From positions 41,982 through 105,981 of the forward strand of contig NZ_FPAQ01000007.1 in assembly GCF_900116405.1 (NCBI RefSeq): a stretch of DNA of 64,000 bases. The letters are read 5' to 3'. The notes beneath the pieces were generated by a model. It was not told where the DNA came from and ran no database searches. It was given only the letters and a program-made list of their open reading frames with translations. This stretch comes from Halomonas saccharevitans (lineage in GTDB: Bacteria; Pseudomonadota; Gammaproteobacteria; Pseudomonadales; Halomonadaceae). How positions within the stretch are numbered: the stretch's first letter is position 1; the number at the start of each line of letters is the position of its first letter. Both the position numbers and the translations under genes were made by a program. This document shows, piece after piece, positions 24,809-35,268 of this stretch.

Positions 24809-27800
24809 ATGCAACATGTCGCACACGAGGAGACCCGCGAGGATCTGCTCAAGCAACTCGAGGAGCGGCTGCAAGGCCGTCTGGACGAGGACAAGGCCGC
24901 CCAGGTCCATGCCTTCGCCCGCCACTTCTATGCCACGATCCCGCTCGACGACCTGGCCGATCGCCGTCTCGACGACATCTACGGTGCCACGCTCTCCGTC
25001 TGGCACTTCCTGCAGCAGTTCGATCCCGCCGACCCCAAGGTGCGGGTCTTCAACCCCGACTTCGAGCAGCACGGCTGGCAGTCCACGCATACCTTCATCG
25101 CCGTGCTGCACGAGGACATGCCCTTCCTGGTCGACTCCGTGCGCATCGAGCTCAACCGCCGCGGCATGACCGTGCACGCCATTCATAACGCCGTGCTGGC
25201 CTCCCAGCGCGATAGCGAGCATCGCCTCGAGCGGGTCTCGCCGACCCAGCAGGCCGATGCCCCGGAGAACCGCGAGTCGCTGATCGCCATCGAGGTGGAT
25301 CGCCACTCCGACCCGGCGGTGCTCGAGGATATCGAGGCCAGCCTGCAGGAAGTGCTGCGCGACGTGCGCACCGCGGTGGCCGACTTCGAACCGATGCGCG
25401 ACCAGGCCCGGGCGGCCCTGGCCGAGCTCAAGGCCTCGCGGCCCGAGCAGGTCAAGGTCGAGGACCATGAGGAGGCCACGGCCTTCGTCGAGTGGCTGCT
25501 CCACGACAACTTCACCTTCCTCGGCTACGACGAATACGCCGTCCACGAGGAGCAGGGGCGTCAGCGCCTGGATCGTGTCGAGCAGAGCGAGCTGGGGGTC
25601 TTCCGCCTCGATCAGCCCCGCTATCAGGAGCGCATCCGCACCGATCAGGGCGTCGAGGGCGACCGCTTCGTGCTGGTGCCCCAGCTGCTGTCGTTCGCCA
25701 AGAGCGCCCACCACGCGCGGATCCACCGACCTACCTATCCCGACTACATCTCCATCGATCGCTACGACGATCAGGGGCGGGTGATCGGCGAACGGCGCTT
25801 TTTGGGCCTGTTCACCGCCACGGTCTACAACGAGTCGCCGCGCAACGTGCCGATCCTGCGCCGCAAGCTCGACACGGTGATGGACAACTCCGGCTTCAAT
25901 CCCAAGGGCCACAACGGCAAGCACCTGCTGCACATCCTCGAGGTCTATCCCCGCGACGACCTGTTCCAGATCGATACCGACGAGCTGACGCAGACGTCGC
26001 TGGGCATCCTCGACATGCGCGAGCGGCGCCGCGTGCGGCTGTTCATCCGCGAGGATCGCTCCGGACGCTTCTACTCCTGCCTGGCCTTCGTGCCGCGGGA
26101 CGTCTTCTCCACCGAGCTGCGCCAGCGCATCCAGCAGCTGCTGTGCGAGGAGCTCGACGCCACCTTCGGCGATTTCAACACTTACCTCTCCGAATCGGTG
26201 CTGGCGCGCATTCAGTTCATCCTGCGCTTCAAGGGCGACCGGCCCACGGAGTACGACCTGCGCCGTCTGGAAGCCAAGCTGGCGACGCTGGCGCGCAACT
26301 GGCGCGACGATCTCCAGGGTGCCGCTATCGAGGGCTTCGGCGAGGAGCAGGCCAACCTGCTGATGGATCGCTTCCGCGACGCCTTCCCGGCGAGCTACCG
26401 CGACGACTTCTCGGCACGCACCGCGGTCTACGACCTGCAGCACATCAGCGAGCTGGATGACGGCGCCCCGCTGGCCCTTTCCCTCTACCGCCTGGTGGAA
26501 GAGGAGGGCAGCGGCGTCAACCTCAAGCTGTTCCACCGCGACCGGCCGATTCCGCTCTCCGACGTGCTACCGATGATGGAGAACCTGGGGCTGCGCGTGC
26601 TCGGCGAGCGCCCCTACGAGGTGCAGGCCAAGGATCACAGCTACTGGATCCACGACTTCGATCTCGAGCACCACACCAGTAACGAGGTCAACCTTCAGGA
26701 GATGCGCAAGCCCTTCATCGAGGCCTTCCAGCGCATCTGGATCGGCGAGGCGGACAACGATCCGTTCAACCGGCTGATCATCGGCGCCAACCTGGACTGG
26801 CGCGAAGTCGCCATGCTCAGGGGCTACGCCCGCTACCTGAAGCAGATCCGCTTTGGCGTCTCCCAGGATTACATGGCCACCACCCTGGTCAATCATCCGG
26901 AGATCACCCGCGAGCTGGTGACCCTGTTCGAGCTGCGCTTCGATCCCAACGAGCGCCCGCCCGAGGGCGAGGTCGAGGCCTGCAGCGCGCGCATCCTGGC
27001 GCTGCTCGACGACGTCGCCAGCCTCAACGACGACCAGCTGCTGCGCCGCTACATGGAGATGATCCAGGCGACACAGCGCACCAACTACTACCAGAAGGGC
27101 GCCGACGGCCGTCAGAAGGACTACATGGCCTTCAAGATGGAGCCTTCTCGGATCACCGGCATGCCCAAGCCGCGGCCGGCCCACGAGATCTTCGTCTGCT
27201 CGCCGCGGGTCGAGGGCGTGCACCTGCGCGGCGGCAAGGTCGCCCGCGGCGGGCTGCGCTGGTCCGACCGCTTCGAGGATTTCCGGACCGAGGTGCTGGG
27301 GCTGGTCAAGGCGCAGCAGGTCAAGAACGCGGTGATCGTGCCGGTGGGCGCCAAGGGCGGCTTCGTCTGCAAGCGGATGCCCGAAGGCGCGGATCGCGAT
27401 GCCATCCAGCAGGAAGGCATCGCCTGCTACAAGATCTTCATCCGTGCCCTGCTCGACGTCACCGACAACCGGGTGGGCGGCGAGATCGTGCCGCCTGAGG
27501 ACGTGGTGCGCCACGACGACGACGATGCCTACCTGGTGGTGGCCGCCGACAAGGGCACCGCGACCTTCTCGGACATCGCCAACGAGATCTCCGCCGAGTA
27601 CGGCCACTGGCTGGGCGACGCCTTCGCCTCCGGCGGGGCCAACGGCTACGACCACAAGAAGATGGGCATCACCGCCAAGGGCGCCTGGGAGTCGGTCCAG
27701 CGCCACTTCCGCGGCCTGGGGCTGAACACCCAGCAGGACGAGTTCTCGGTGGTCGGCATCGGCGACATAGCGGACGACGTCTTCGGCAACGGCATGCTGC

Positions 27801-29647
27801 TCTCCGACAAGATTCGCCTGGTGGGTGCCTTCAACCACCTGCACATCTTCGTCGATCCGACCCCCGACGTGGCGGCGAGCTTCGCCGAGCGCCAGCGCCT
27901 GTTCGCTTTGCCGCGCTCCAGCTGGCAGGACTACGACGCCGCGCTGATCTCCGAGGGAGGCGGTATCTTCAGCCGCGCCGCCAAGACCGTGCCCATCTCG
28001 CGGCAGATGAAGGCGCTGTTCGGCATCAAGGAGGACAAGCTCTCCCCCAACGAGCTGATCCGCGCAATGCTCAAGTCGCGGGTCGACCTGCTGTGGAACG
28101 GCGGCATCGGCACCTACGTGAAGTGCAGCGAAGAGACCGATGCCCAGGTCGGCGACAAGGCCAACGACGGCCTGCGCGTCGACGGCCGCGAGCTCAACTG
28201 CCGGGTAGTCGGCGAGGGCGGCAACCTCGGCCTCACTCAGCGGGGCCGCATGGAGGCCGCCGCCAAGGGCGTGCGGGTCAACACCGACTTCATCGACAAC
28301 GCCGGCGGGGTCAACTGCTCCGACCACGAGGTCAACATCAAGATCCTCATCGACGAGGTGGTCAAGCGCGGTGACATGACCGAGAAGCAGCGCAATAAGC
28401 TGCTCGCCGACATGACCGCCGAAGTCTCGGACCTGGTGCTCAAGGACAACTATCGCCAGACCCAGGCGCTGGATCTCGCCGAGCGTCTCTCGAAGCAGGG
28501 CATCGGCCCCTTCCGGCGCTTCATCAGCGAACTGGAAGCGACCGGCCAGATCGATCGCGAGCTGGAGTTCCTGCCCGACGACGAGCTGCTCCAGGAGCGC
28601 GCCGCCAACGAGCAGGGCATGCTGCTGCCGGAGCTCTCGGTGCTGATCTCCTACGCCAAGAGCGTGCTCAAGGGCGACCTGATCGCCTCGGATGTCCCGG
28701 ACGACCCGACCATCGTCAAGTTCGTCGAGCGGATCTTCCCGAGCGTGCTCGTCGAGCGCTATCGCGACGAGGTGTATGAGCACCGGCTGACTCGCGAGAT
28801 CGTCGCGACCCAGGTGGCCAACGACCTGGTCGATCACATGGGCGTCGTCTTCGTGCGCCGCCTGATCGACTCCACCGGCGCCGACCGCGCCGCGATCGCC
28901 CGGGCCTACGTGATCGCCCGCGACAGCTTCCAGCTGCCGCGCCTGTGGGAGCAGATCGAGGCGCTGGACAACCAGGTGGCGAGCGCCGTGCAGTACGACA
29001 TGATGCTCGACCTGATGCGCATGCTGCGCCGTGCCACCCGCTGGTTCCTGCGCAACCGCACCGGCATGAGCACCCAGGAGGCGATCGACTTCTTCGCGCC
29101 GCGTCTGGCGCAGCTGCAGGAGAACATCGGCAAGCGCCTGCGCGGCGAGGAGCACGAAGCCTGGGAGGCCCGTCGCAAGGCGCTGGTCGAGGCCGGCGTG
29201 CCCGAGGCCCTGGCCGCCACCGTGGCCGCCGCCAACAGCCTCTATGCGGCGCTCGGCATCATCCAGACGGCGCGCCAGACTCAGGAGAAGCCCCAGCGCG
29301 TGGCCGAGGTCTTCTACGAGATCGGCGATCGCCTCGAGCTGCCGTGGATGATCCAGCGGATCACTGAGCTCAAGGTGCGCGACAGCTGGCAGGCTCAGGC
29401 CCGCGAGACCTTCCGCGACGACATCGATCGCCAGCAGCTGGCGCTGACCACCAGCGTGCTGGGCATGGAGAACGGCGCCAAGGACTCCAGCGAGCGAGTC
29501 ACTCAGTGGCTCTCGCTGCACCAGGGCATGCACCAGCGCTGGTGTCGCCTGCTCGAGGAGGTGAGCAGCGGCGCCCACGGCGGCTTCCCGCTCTTCGCCG
29601 TGGCGGTGCGCGAGCTGGTCGACCTGGCCGAGAGCAATCGCGCCTGA
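24809..29647 (+). CDS. gdhB: NAD-specific glutamate dehydrogenase, large (180-kDa) class
   Basis: A 1612-residue enzyme deaminating glutamate to 2-oxoglutarate. The long N-terminal regulatory region includes ACT-like segments. The catalytic core around residues 800-1250 holds ARGGLRWSDRFEDFRTEVLG, VPVGAKGGFVCKRMP (substrate-binding lysines) and GGVNCSDHEVNIKILI. The length and arrangement match the Pseudomonas/Streptomyces GDH-180 class. It stands alone between trmA and the convergent mgtE and ends at a strong terminator. Confidence 0.96.
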   Translation: MQHVAHEETREDLLKQLEERLQGRLDEDKAAQVHAFARHFYATIPLDDLADRRLDDIYGATLSVWHFLQQFDPADPKVRVFNPDFEQHGWQSTHTFIAVLHEDMPFLVDSVRIELNRRGMTVHAIHNAVLASQRDSEHRLERVSPTQQADAPENRESLIAIEVDRHSDPAVLEDIEASLQEVLRDVRTAVADFEPMRDQARAALAELKASRPEQVKVEDHEEATAFVEWLLHDNFTFLGYDEYAVHEEQGRQRLDRVEQSELGVFRLDQPRYQERIRTDQGVEGDRFVLVPQLLSFAKSAHHARIHRPTYPDYISIDRYDDQGRVIGERRFLGLFTATVYNESPRNVPILRRKLDTVMDNSGFNPKGHNGKHLLHILEVYPRDDLFQIDTDELTQTSLGILDMRERRRVRLFIREDRSGRFYSCLAFVPRDVFSTELRQRIQQLLCEELDATFGDFNTYLSESVLARIQFILRFKGDRPTEYDLRRLEAKLATLARNWRDDLQGAAIEGFGEEQANLLMDRFRDAFPASYRDDFSARTAVYDLQHISELDDGAPLALSLYRLVEEEGSGVNLKLFHRDRPIPLSDVLPMMENLGLRVLGERPYEVQAKDHSYWIHDFDLEHHTSNEVNLQEMRKPFIEAFQRIWIGEADNDPFNRLIIGANLDWREVAMLRGYARYLKQIRFGVSQDYMATTLVNHPEITRELVTLFELRFDPNERPPEGEVEACSARILALLDDVASLNDDQLLRRYMEMIQATQRTNYYQKGADGRQKDYMAFKMEPSRITGMPKPRPAHEIFVCSPRVEGVHLRGGKVARGGLRWSDRFEDFRTEVLGLVKAQQVKNAVIVPVGAKGGFVCKRMPEGADRDAIQQEGIACYKIFIRALLDVTDNRVGGEIVPPEDVVRHDDDDAYLVVAADKGTATFSDIANEISAEYGHWLGDAFASGGANGYDHKKMGITAKGAWESVQRHFRGLGLNTQQDEFSVVGIGDIADDVFGNGMLLSDKIRLVGAFNHLHIFVDPTPDVAASFAERQRLFALPRSSWQDYDAALISEGGGIFSRAAKTVPISRQMKALFGIKEDKLSPNELIRAMLKSRVDLLWNGGIGTYVKCSEETDAQVGDKANDGLRVDGRELNCRVVGEGGNLGLTQRGRMEAAAKGVRVNTDFIDNAGGVNCSDHEVNIKILIDEVVKRGDMTEKQRNKLLADMTAEVSDLVLKDNYRQTQALDLAERLSKQGIGPFRRFISELEATGQIDRELEFLPDDELLQERAANEQGMLLPELSVLISYAKSVLKGDLIASDVPDDPTIVKFVERIFPSVLVERYRDEVYEHRLTREIVATQVANDLVDHMGVVFVRRLIDSTGADRAAIARAYVIARDSFQLPRLWEQIEALDNQVASAVQYDMMLDLMRMLRRATRWFLRNRTGMSTQEAIDFFAPRLAQLQENIGKRLRGEEHEAWEARRKALVEAGVPEALAATVAAANSLYAALGIIQTARQTQEKPQRVAEVFYEIGDRLELPWMIQRITELKVRDSWQAQARETFRDDIDRQQLALTTSVLGMENGAKDSSERVTQWLSLHQGMHQRWCRLLEEVSSGAHGGFPLFAVAVRELVDLAESNRA

Positions 29648-29687
29648 TCGCCCCCGTCGCGCCCGATCCGTCGAGGCCCTGAAGACA

Positions 29688-29714
29688 CGAAACCCCGCCA
29701 CTGGCGGGGTTTCG
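29688..29714. terminator. Bidirectional terminator between gdhB and mgtE
   Basis: Perfect 12-bp stem CGAAACCCCGCC / GGCGGGGTTTCG with an ACT loop. It separates two convergent genes and has T-rich sequence on the gdhB side. Confidence 0.9.
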
Positions 29715-29770
29715 TGCATCTGGGGGCGGCGTATCGGTGCCAGATGCCTAGCGTAGGCCTGGCACAGGCG

Positions 29771-31123
29771 CTAGAGCAGGAACACGGTGGCGAGGCCCAG
29801 GAAGGACATGAAGCCCACCACGTCGGTCACCGTGGTCAGGATCACCGAGCCCGACAGGGCCGGGTCGATACCCGCCCGCTTGAGCATCAGCGGGATCACG
29901 ATGCCGGCGACCCCGGCCGCCAGCATGTTGATCACCAGCGCGGCGGCGATGATCACGCCGATGGCGATGCTGTTGAACCACAGCACCGCGAGCACGGCCA
30001 CCACCAGCGACCACAGCACGCCGTTGAGGGCGGCGATGCCGATCTCCTTGCGCAGCAGCCAGTGGCTGTTGGTGCGGCTGATCTGCCCCAGGGCCAGGCC
30101 GCGGATCGCGAGTGTCAGGGTTTGGCTGCCGGCGATGCCGCCCATGCTGGCGACGATCGGCATCAGCACCGCCAGGGCGACGATCTGGTCCAGGGCCGCC
30201 TCGAAGCGTCCGATCACCCAGGCGGCCAGGAAGGCCGTCAGCAGGTTGATGCCGAGCCACACGGCGCGGCGCTTGGCGCTGGGCATCACCGGGGCGAAGA
30301 GGTCTTCCTCTTCGTCCAGGCCCGCCATGTTCATCAGCGCCTGCTCGGAGTTCTCGCGGATCACGTCGACGATGTCGTCGATGATGATGCGCCCGAGCAG
30401 CAGGCCTGATTCGTCGACCACCGGGGCGGAGGTCAGGTCGTGGGTCTGGAAGAGCGTGGCCACGTCGGTCGACTTCATGGTCACCTGGATGCTGTCCACG
30501 TCGCTGTCCATCAGGTCGGCCACGGCCATCTCGGGATCGTTGGCGATCAGTCGTGCCAGCGGCAGCACGCCGACGAAGCGGCCGTTGCGGTCCACCACCA
30601 TCAGCATGTGGGTGTTGTCGGGGACCGCCTCCTTCCAGCGCAGGAAGCGTCTCACCGTCTCCAGGCTGACGTCGGCGCGCACGGCGATGGTGTCGGTGCG
30701 CATCAGGCGACCGGCACTATCCTCCTCGAAGGAGAGGGTCTCCTGCAGGCGCGAGCGCTGCAGCGCGTCCATGGAGCGCAGCATGTCGGCGGCGACCTGC
30801 TGGGGCAGATCCTCGAAGATCTCCGCCAGGTCGGTGGTGTCCAGGCCGGTCGTGGCGGCGACGATCTCGGCGTGATCCATGTCGTCGATCAGGGTGCCGC
30901 GCACCTCGTCGTGCACGTGCAGCAGCACCTCGCCGTCGATCTCCCCCGGCACGCGTTCCCACAGGCTGATGCGCGCCGCCGGCGGCAGCGACTCCAGCAG
31001 CAGGGCCACTTCCGAGGGTTCGAGGTCGGAGAGCACGTCATCGACCCGCTCCAGTTGCTCTTTCTCCAGCGCCAGGTGGATCCGCGACAGGCGGTGCTCG
31101 AGTGTCTCGGTGGTATCGGTCAT
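29771..31123 (-). CDS. mgtE: Magnesium transporter MgtE
   Basis: A 450-residue Mg2+ channel. A cytoplasmic N domain of helical repeats is followed by two CBS domains (about residues 135-255, including TIAVRADVSLETVRRFLRW and TSAPVVDESGLLLGRI). Five C-terminal membrane segments follow, with PIVASMGGIAGSQTLTLAIRG and SGSVILTTVTDVVGF, which holds the pore aspartate. The start at 31123 follows AGGAAG. Mg2+ binding to the N and CBS domains is known to close the family's pore. Confidence 0.95.
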   Translation of the reverse strand: MTDTTETLEHRLSRIHLALEKEQLERVDDVLSDLEPSEVALLLESLPPAARISLWERVPGEIDGEVLLHVHDEVRGTLIDDMDHAEIVAATTGLDTTDLAEIFEDLPQQVAADMLRSMDALQRSRLQETLSFEEDSAGRLMRTDTIAVRADVSLETVRRFLRWKEAVPDNTHMLMVVDRNGRFVGVLPLARLIANDPEMAVADLMDSDVDSIQVTMKSTDVATLFQTHDLTSAPVVDESGLLLGRIIIDDIVDVIRENSEQALMNMAGLDEEEDLFAPVMPSAKRRAVWLGINLLTAFLAAWVIGRFEAALDQIVALAVLMPIVASMGGIAGSQTLTLAIRGLALGQISRTNSHWLLRKEIGIAALNGVLWSLVVAVLAVLWFNSIAIGVIIAAALVINMLAAGVAGIVIPLMLKRAGIDPALSGSVILTTVTDVVGFMSFLGLATVFLL

Positions 31124-31377
31124 AGGCGCTTCCTGGCAATGGTGCATCGAGGCGGGCTGGCCGCCTCGCGGTGTCCTGAGTGAGGAACTCGTCGAAGGCC
31201 CAGTAGAGCATAAATGGCGCGAATGATGGAGCCGGGGCGTGCCGGACCAGCCGGTTGGGCCCGGCCCGGGCGCGTCGTCTCTAGGTGGCGAGGCTGGTAT
31301 ACTCTCGCCCCGCTTGCCACCGCGCCGACGGTGGTCCCGCGCCAGCCCCCATCGCCCGCCACTGTCCTGGAGCCGCC

Positions 31378-32403
31378 ATGTACTCGCTTGCCCGATCGCT
31401 GCTGTTTCGTTTCGATGCCGAGACCGCCCACGGCATGGCGCTCTCCGCCCTGGACCTGGCCGGCCGCCTGGGTCTGGCCTCGCGGCTGGGCGGCGGCCGG
31501 ATCGACGATCCGATCGAAGTGATGGGGCTGCGCTTTCCCAATCGGGTGGGGCTCGCCGCCGGGCTCGACAAGAACGCCGACCACCTCGATGCCTTGGGGG
31601 CGCTGGGGTTCGGCTTCGTCGAGGTGGGCACCGTGACGCCCAGGCCCCAGGACGGTAACCCGAAGCCGCGGATGTTCCGGCTGCCGGAAGCCGGCGCCAT
31701 CATCAATCGCATGGGCTTCAACAATGCCGGGGTCGACCATCTGGTGGCCAGGGTGCAGGCGAGTCGTTACGACGGCGTGATCGGCATCAACATCGGCAAA
31801 AACCTGACCACCCCGGTGGAGCAGGCGGTGGACGACTACCTGACCTGCCTTCGCAAGGTGCACGCGCACGCGCACTACATCGCGGTGAACATCTCCTCGC
31901 CCAACACCCCGGGGCTTCGCAACCTGCAGTTTGGCGAGCATCTCGATGCGCTGCTCGGGGCCCTGCGCGAGGAGGGACGCCGGCTCGATCGCCAGACCGG
32001 ACGGCGCGTGCCCCTGGCGGTGAAGATCGCCCCGGACATGAGCGTCGATGAGGTCGGCCTGGTGGCCGGCGCGCTCGAGGCCAACGCCATCGACGCGGTG
32101 ATCGCCACCAATACCACGGTCTCCCGCGAGGCGGTGGCGGGGCTTGCCCACGGCGACGAGCAGGGCGGTCTCTCCGGGCGACCGGTCCTCGAGCCCTCCA
32201 ACGCGGTGATCCGTGAGCTGCGTCGCCGCCTGCCCAACATGCCGATCATCGGCGTGGGCGGCATCGACAGCGAAGAGGCGGCGCTTGGCAAGGTGGCCGC
32301 CGGCGCCGACCTGGTGCAGCTCTATTCGGGCTTCATCTATCGCGGGCCCGAGCTGGTAGGCGAGTGTGCCCGGGCGCTGCGCGATCGGGCAAGCAAGGCG
32401 TGA
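31378..32403 (+). CDS. pyrD: Dihydroorotate dehydrogenase (quinone), class 2
   Basis: A 341-residue membrane-associated flavoprotein oxidising dihydroorotate to orotate with quinone. The N-terminal helix [18 protein letters not shown] docks to the membrane. FMN and substrate motifs include [31 protein letters not shown] and [12 protein letters not shown] (the class 2 catalytic serine), with [19 protein letters not shown] near the end. The ATG at 31378 gives the usual N-terminus. Confidence 0.96.
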   Translation: MYSLARSLLFRFDAETAHGMALSALDLAGRLGLASRLGGGRIDDPIEVMGLRFPNRVGLAAGLDKNADHLDALGALGFGFVEVGTVTPRPQDGNPKPRMFRLPEAGAIINRMGFNNAGVDHLVARVQASRYDGVIGINIGKNLTTPVEQAVDDYLTCLRKVHAHAHYIAVNISSPNTPGLRNLQFGEHLDALLGALREEGRRLDRQTGRRVPLAVKIAPDMSVDEVGLVAGALEANAIDAVIATNTTVSREAVAGLAHGDEQGGLSGRPVLEPSNAVIRELRRRLPNMPIIGVGGIDSEEAALGKVAAGADLVQLYSGFIYRGPELVGECARALRDRASKA

Positions 32404-32463
32404 GGCGCGGTAGGTTGTCCGGCGCGCCCGCTCGTTACCATGCTCGTGACAACGGTACGTAAA

Positions 32464-32488
32464 AAGCCCATGGCAGGGCCATGGGCTT
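32464..32488 (-). terminator. Terminator of rmf (between pyrD and rmf)
   Basis: Perfect 11-bp stem AAGCCCATGGC / GCCATGGGCTT with a three-base loop. On the minus strand it is followed by TTTTTACG, so it mainly ends rmf; it may also act on pyrD. Confidence 0.85.
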
Positions 32489-32540
32489 GAGAGGTTTGTC
32501 GTCGTTATCGACGAGGGCTGTTGACCCGGGGGAGTCGGGG

Positions 32541-32747
32541 TCACACCACCATGGGGTTCTTGTGAATACCGGAGACACCCGTCATGCCGGACCATTGATC
32601 CCCACGACCTTCACGCCAACCGCTCATCCAGTACTCGCGTAGATTGATATCCTGGCTGGGACACTCATCGCGGGAACGACCCGAGAGACCCGCCTTGTAC
32701 CCATGGACATAGGCACGCTGGAAGCGATCACGTTTCTGTCGTTTCAT
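32541..32747 (-). CDS. rmf: Ribosome modulation factor
   Basis: A 68-residue basic protein that dimerises 70S ribosomes into 100S particles in stationary phase. The sequence has MKRQKRDRFQRAYVHGYKAG and the typical WREGR segment. The tail GVSGIHKNPMVV extends beyond the E. coli form. The start at 32747 is supported by the family N-terminus and an upstream AAGAGG. It stands alone between pyrD and rlmKL. Confidence 0.93.
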   Translation of the reverse strand: MKRQKRDRFQRAYVHGYKAGLSGRSRDECPSQDINLREYWMSGWREGRGDQWSGMTGVSGIHKNPMVV

Positions 32748-32781
32748 TGGACTACCTCTTGATGAAGGTACCGACGAAGAC

Positions 32782-32797
32782 CCGATCTCGAGATCGG
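32782..32797. promoter_or_regulatory. 16-bp perfect palindrome in the rmf upstream region
   Basis: CCGATCTCGAGATCGG lies 35-50 bases upstream of the rmf start. It could be an operator or, if transcribed, an 8-bp hairpin in the leader. The surrounding 290 bp between rmf and rlmKL is AT-richer than its neighbours and holds no supported gene. Confidence 0.5.
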
Positions 32798-33039
32798 ATT
32801 CGTGTTGCTCGGAAGGCGCCAAACGTCATGTGATCTTCTGATCCTTGAAGATCCCCGCTGTGCGGACACAGCTGCATAAAGACACCTAACCCGATGACAG
32901 GAACGCATGCGTCATTCAGTAGCTACTCAGTCATTGATAGCCCAAGATGATGACGATTGTCGATCGATGATTTGTAACAACGCGTTCACCTGACCGTCAC
33001 GCCACTATGCCGGCCAGGCGCCGCGCCGATGGATATTCC

Positions 33040-35268
33040 ATGACCGAACAGCAATCCCCAGACTCTCTTCATTTCCTGGCGACCTGCCCCAAGGGCATCG
33101 AGCTGCTGCTGGCCGACGAGCTGGCCGCGCTGGGCGCCACCCCCGGCAAGACCACGGTGGCCGGGGTATTCTTCCAGGCCAGCCTCGAGAACGCCTACCG
33201 CGCCTGCCTGTGGTCGCGCCTGGCCAACCGGGTGGTGCTCTGCCTGGCCCGGGAGGAGGGTATCGAGACCCCCGAGGCGCTGCGCGCCGCCGCCGCGGCC
33301 ATCGACTGGCGCGACCACCTCGCCCCCGGCAAGACCCTGGCCGTGGACTTCCACGGCCGCTCCGACGCGATCCGGCATACCCGCTTCGGCGCCCAGACCG
33401 TCAAGGATGGGGTGGTGGATCGCCTGTACGCCGAGGCGCGGCCGCGGCCCGATATCGACACCCGACAGCCCGACCTGCGCCTGTACGCCCACCTGCACCG
33501 GGGTCGGCTGACGCTGGGCGTGGACCTCTCGGGCGACAGCCTGCACCGCCGCGGCTACCGCCGCGACGTCGGCCATGCCCCGCTCAAGGAGAATCTGGCC
33601 GCCGCCCTGCTGGTGCGTGCCGGCTGGCCGGCACTGGCCCGCGATGGGGCGCCGCTGGTCGATCCGCTGTGCGGCGCCGGCACGCTGCTGATCGAGGCCG
33701 CCCTGATGGCCGCCGACATCGCCCCGGGGCTCAGTCGTGAGCGCTTCGGCTTCCACGGCTGGGCCGGCCACGACGAGCCCTGCTGGCGCGAGCTCAAGCG
33801 CGAGGCCGAGGCGCGGGCGAGCATCGGGCGCAAGCGCTGCCGCTCGAGGCTCTACGGCTTTGACGAGAGCCCCCCCGCGCTGGCGGCGGCCAAGGCCAAC
33901 GCCATGCGCGCCGGCGTGCCGGCGCTGATCGAGCTCAAGGGCGCGGCCCTGACCGGGCTTTCGCGCCCCGAGGGCCTGCCTGACTCGCCCGCGGGGCTGG
34001 TGATGACCAACCCGCCCTACGGCGAGCGTCTCGGCGAGCTGCCGGAACTGGTGCAGCTCTATGCCCAGCTCGGCGAACGGGCCAAGGCGGCCTTTCCGGG
34101 CTGGCGGCTGGCCGTGTTCACCGCCAACCCGGATCTGGGGCACCGCATTGGCCTGCGCGCCCACAAGCACTACTCGCTGAAGAACGGGCCCCTGGATGCG
34201 CGCCTGCTGCTGATGGCGATTCCCGAGCGGGACGAGGCCGCATCAGCGGAAGCCCCCGGCGCCGCTGCCGCCGAGGCGCCGCCGGCGCGCTCCGAGGGCG
34301 CGCAGATGTTCGCTAATCGCCTGGAGAAGAACCGCAAGCGGCTCAAGAAGTGGCTCAAGCGCTCCGGCGAGCCGTGCTACCGGCTCTACGATGCCGACAT
34401 GCCCGAATATGCCCTGGCCATCGATATCTACGGCGATCGCGTGCACGTGCAGGAGTATGCGCCGCCCAAGTCCGTCGATGCCGGCCAGGCCCAGAAGCGT
34501 CTGTTTGAAGCGCTGGGCGTGATTCCCGAGGTGCTCGGCATCGATCCGAGCCGCGTGGTGATCAAGCGTCGCGAGCGCCAGAGCGGCAAGGATCAGTACC
34601 GCAAGCAGGCGGCCAGCGGCGAGCGCTTCGAGGTGCGCGAGGGGCGGGCTCGGCTGTGGGTCAACCTGCGCGACTACCTGGACACGGGCCTGTTCCTCGA
34701 CCATCGCCCGGTGCGGCGAATGCTCGGCGAGATGGCCGCCGGCAAGCGCTTCCTGAATCTCTTCTGCTACACCGCCACCGCCACCGTGCAGGCGGCGCTG
34801 GGCTCGCAGAAGGAGGGCGCCGAGCAGGGCGAAGGCGCCAGCGACAGCGTCAGCGTCGATCTCTCCAACACCTACCTGGAATGGGCGCGGGACAACTTCG
34901 CCCTCAACCGGCTCGACCCCAGCCGCCACCGGGTGGTGCGCGACGATTGCCTGCGCTGGCTCGAGACCGCCGGCGGCGAGTTCGACCTGATCTTCATGGA
35001 CCCGCCGACCTTCTCCAACTCGAAGAAGATGACCGATACCCTCGACGTGCAGCGCGATCACGGCCGTCTGGTGCGCCTGGCCATGGCGCGCCTGGCGCCG
35101 GGGGGCACCCTGGTGTTCTCCAACAACCAGCGGCGCTTCCAGCTGGATGCGGACCTGGCCGAGCAGTATCGGGTCGAGGATATCTCGGCGAAGACGTTCG
35201 ATCCGGATTTCACTCGTCGCCCGGACCTGCACCACTGCTTCCTGATTCGCCATTGGGAGGACGCATGA
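33040..35268 (+). CDS. rlmKL: 23S rRNA methyltransferase RlmKL (m2G2445 and m7G2069)
   Basis: A 742-residue fusion of two methyltransferases. The N-terminal half has a THUMP region, then the RlmL domain with LVDPLCGAGTLLIEAALMA and MTNPPYGERL. The C-terminal RlmK half has FLNLFCYTATATVQAALG and FDLIFMDPPTFSNSKKM. The start at 33040 (MTEQQSPDSL) fits the family. The stop overlaps the next ATG (ATGA). Confidence 0.95.
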   Translation: MTEQQSPDSLHFLATCPKGIELLLADELAALGATPGKTTVAGVFFQASLENAYRACLWSRLANRVVLCLAREEGIETPEALRAAAAAIDWRDHLAPGKTLAVDFHGRSDAIRHTRFGAQTVKDGVVDRLYAEARPRPDIDTRQPDLRLYAHLHRGRLTLGVDLSGDSLHRRGYRRDVGHAPLKENLAAALLVRAGWPALARDGAPLVDPLCGAGTLLIEAALMAADIAPGLSRERFGFHGWAGHDEPCWRELKREAEARASIGRKRCRSRLYGFDESPPALAAAKANAMRAGVPALIELKGAALTGLSRPEGLPDSPAGLVMTNPPYGERLGELPELVQLYAQLGERAKAAFPGWRLAVFTANPDLGHRIGLRAHKHYSLKNGPLDARLLLMAIPERDEAASAEAPGAAAAEAPPARSEGAQMFANRLEKNRKRLKKWLKRSGEPCYRLYDADMPEYALAIDIYGDRVHVQEYAPPKSVDAGQAQKRLFEALGVIPEVLGIDPSRVVIKRRERQSGKDQYRKQAASGERFEVREGRARLWVNLRDYLDTGLFLDHRPVRRMLGEMAAGKRFLNLFCYTATATVQAALGSQKEGAEQGEGASDSVSVDLSNTYLEWARDNFALNRLDPSRHRVVRDDCLRWLETAGGEFDLIFMDPPTFSNSKKMTDTLDVQRDHGRLVRLAMARLAPGGTLVFSNNQRRFQLDADLAEQYRVEDISAKTFDPDFTRRPDLHHCFLIRHWEDA

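Noticed and set aside
26567..29719. A 1050-codon minus-strand open frame opposite gdhB
   Set aside because: Low-complexity H/G/V/A/L-rich product typical of the antisense frame of high-GC genes; the sense frame is an unmistakable glutamate dehydrogenase.
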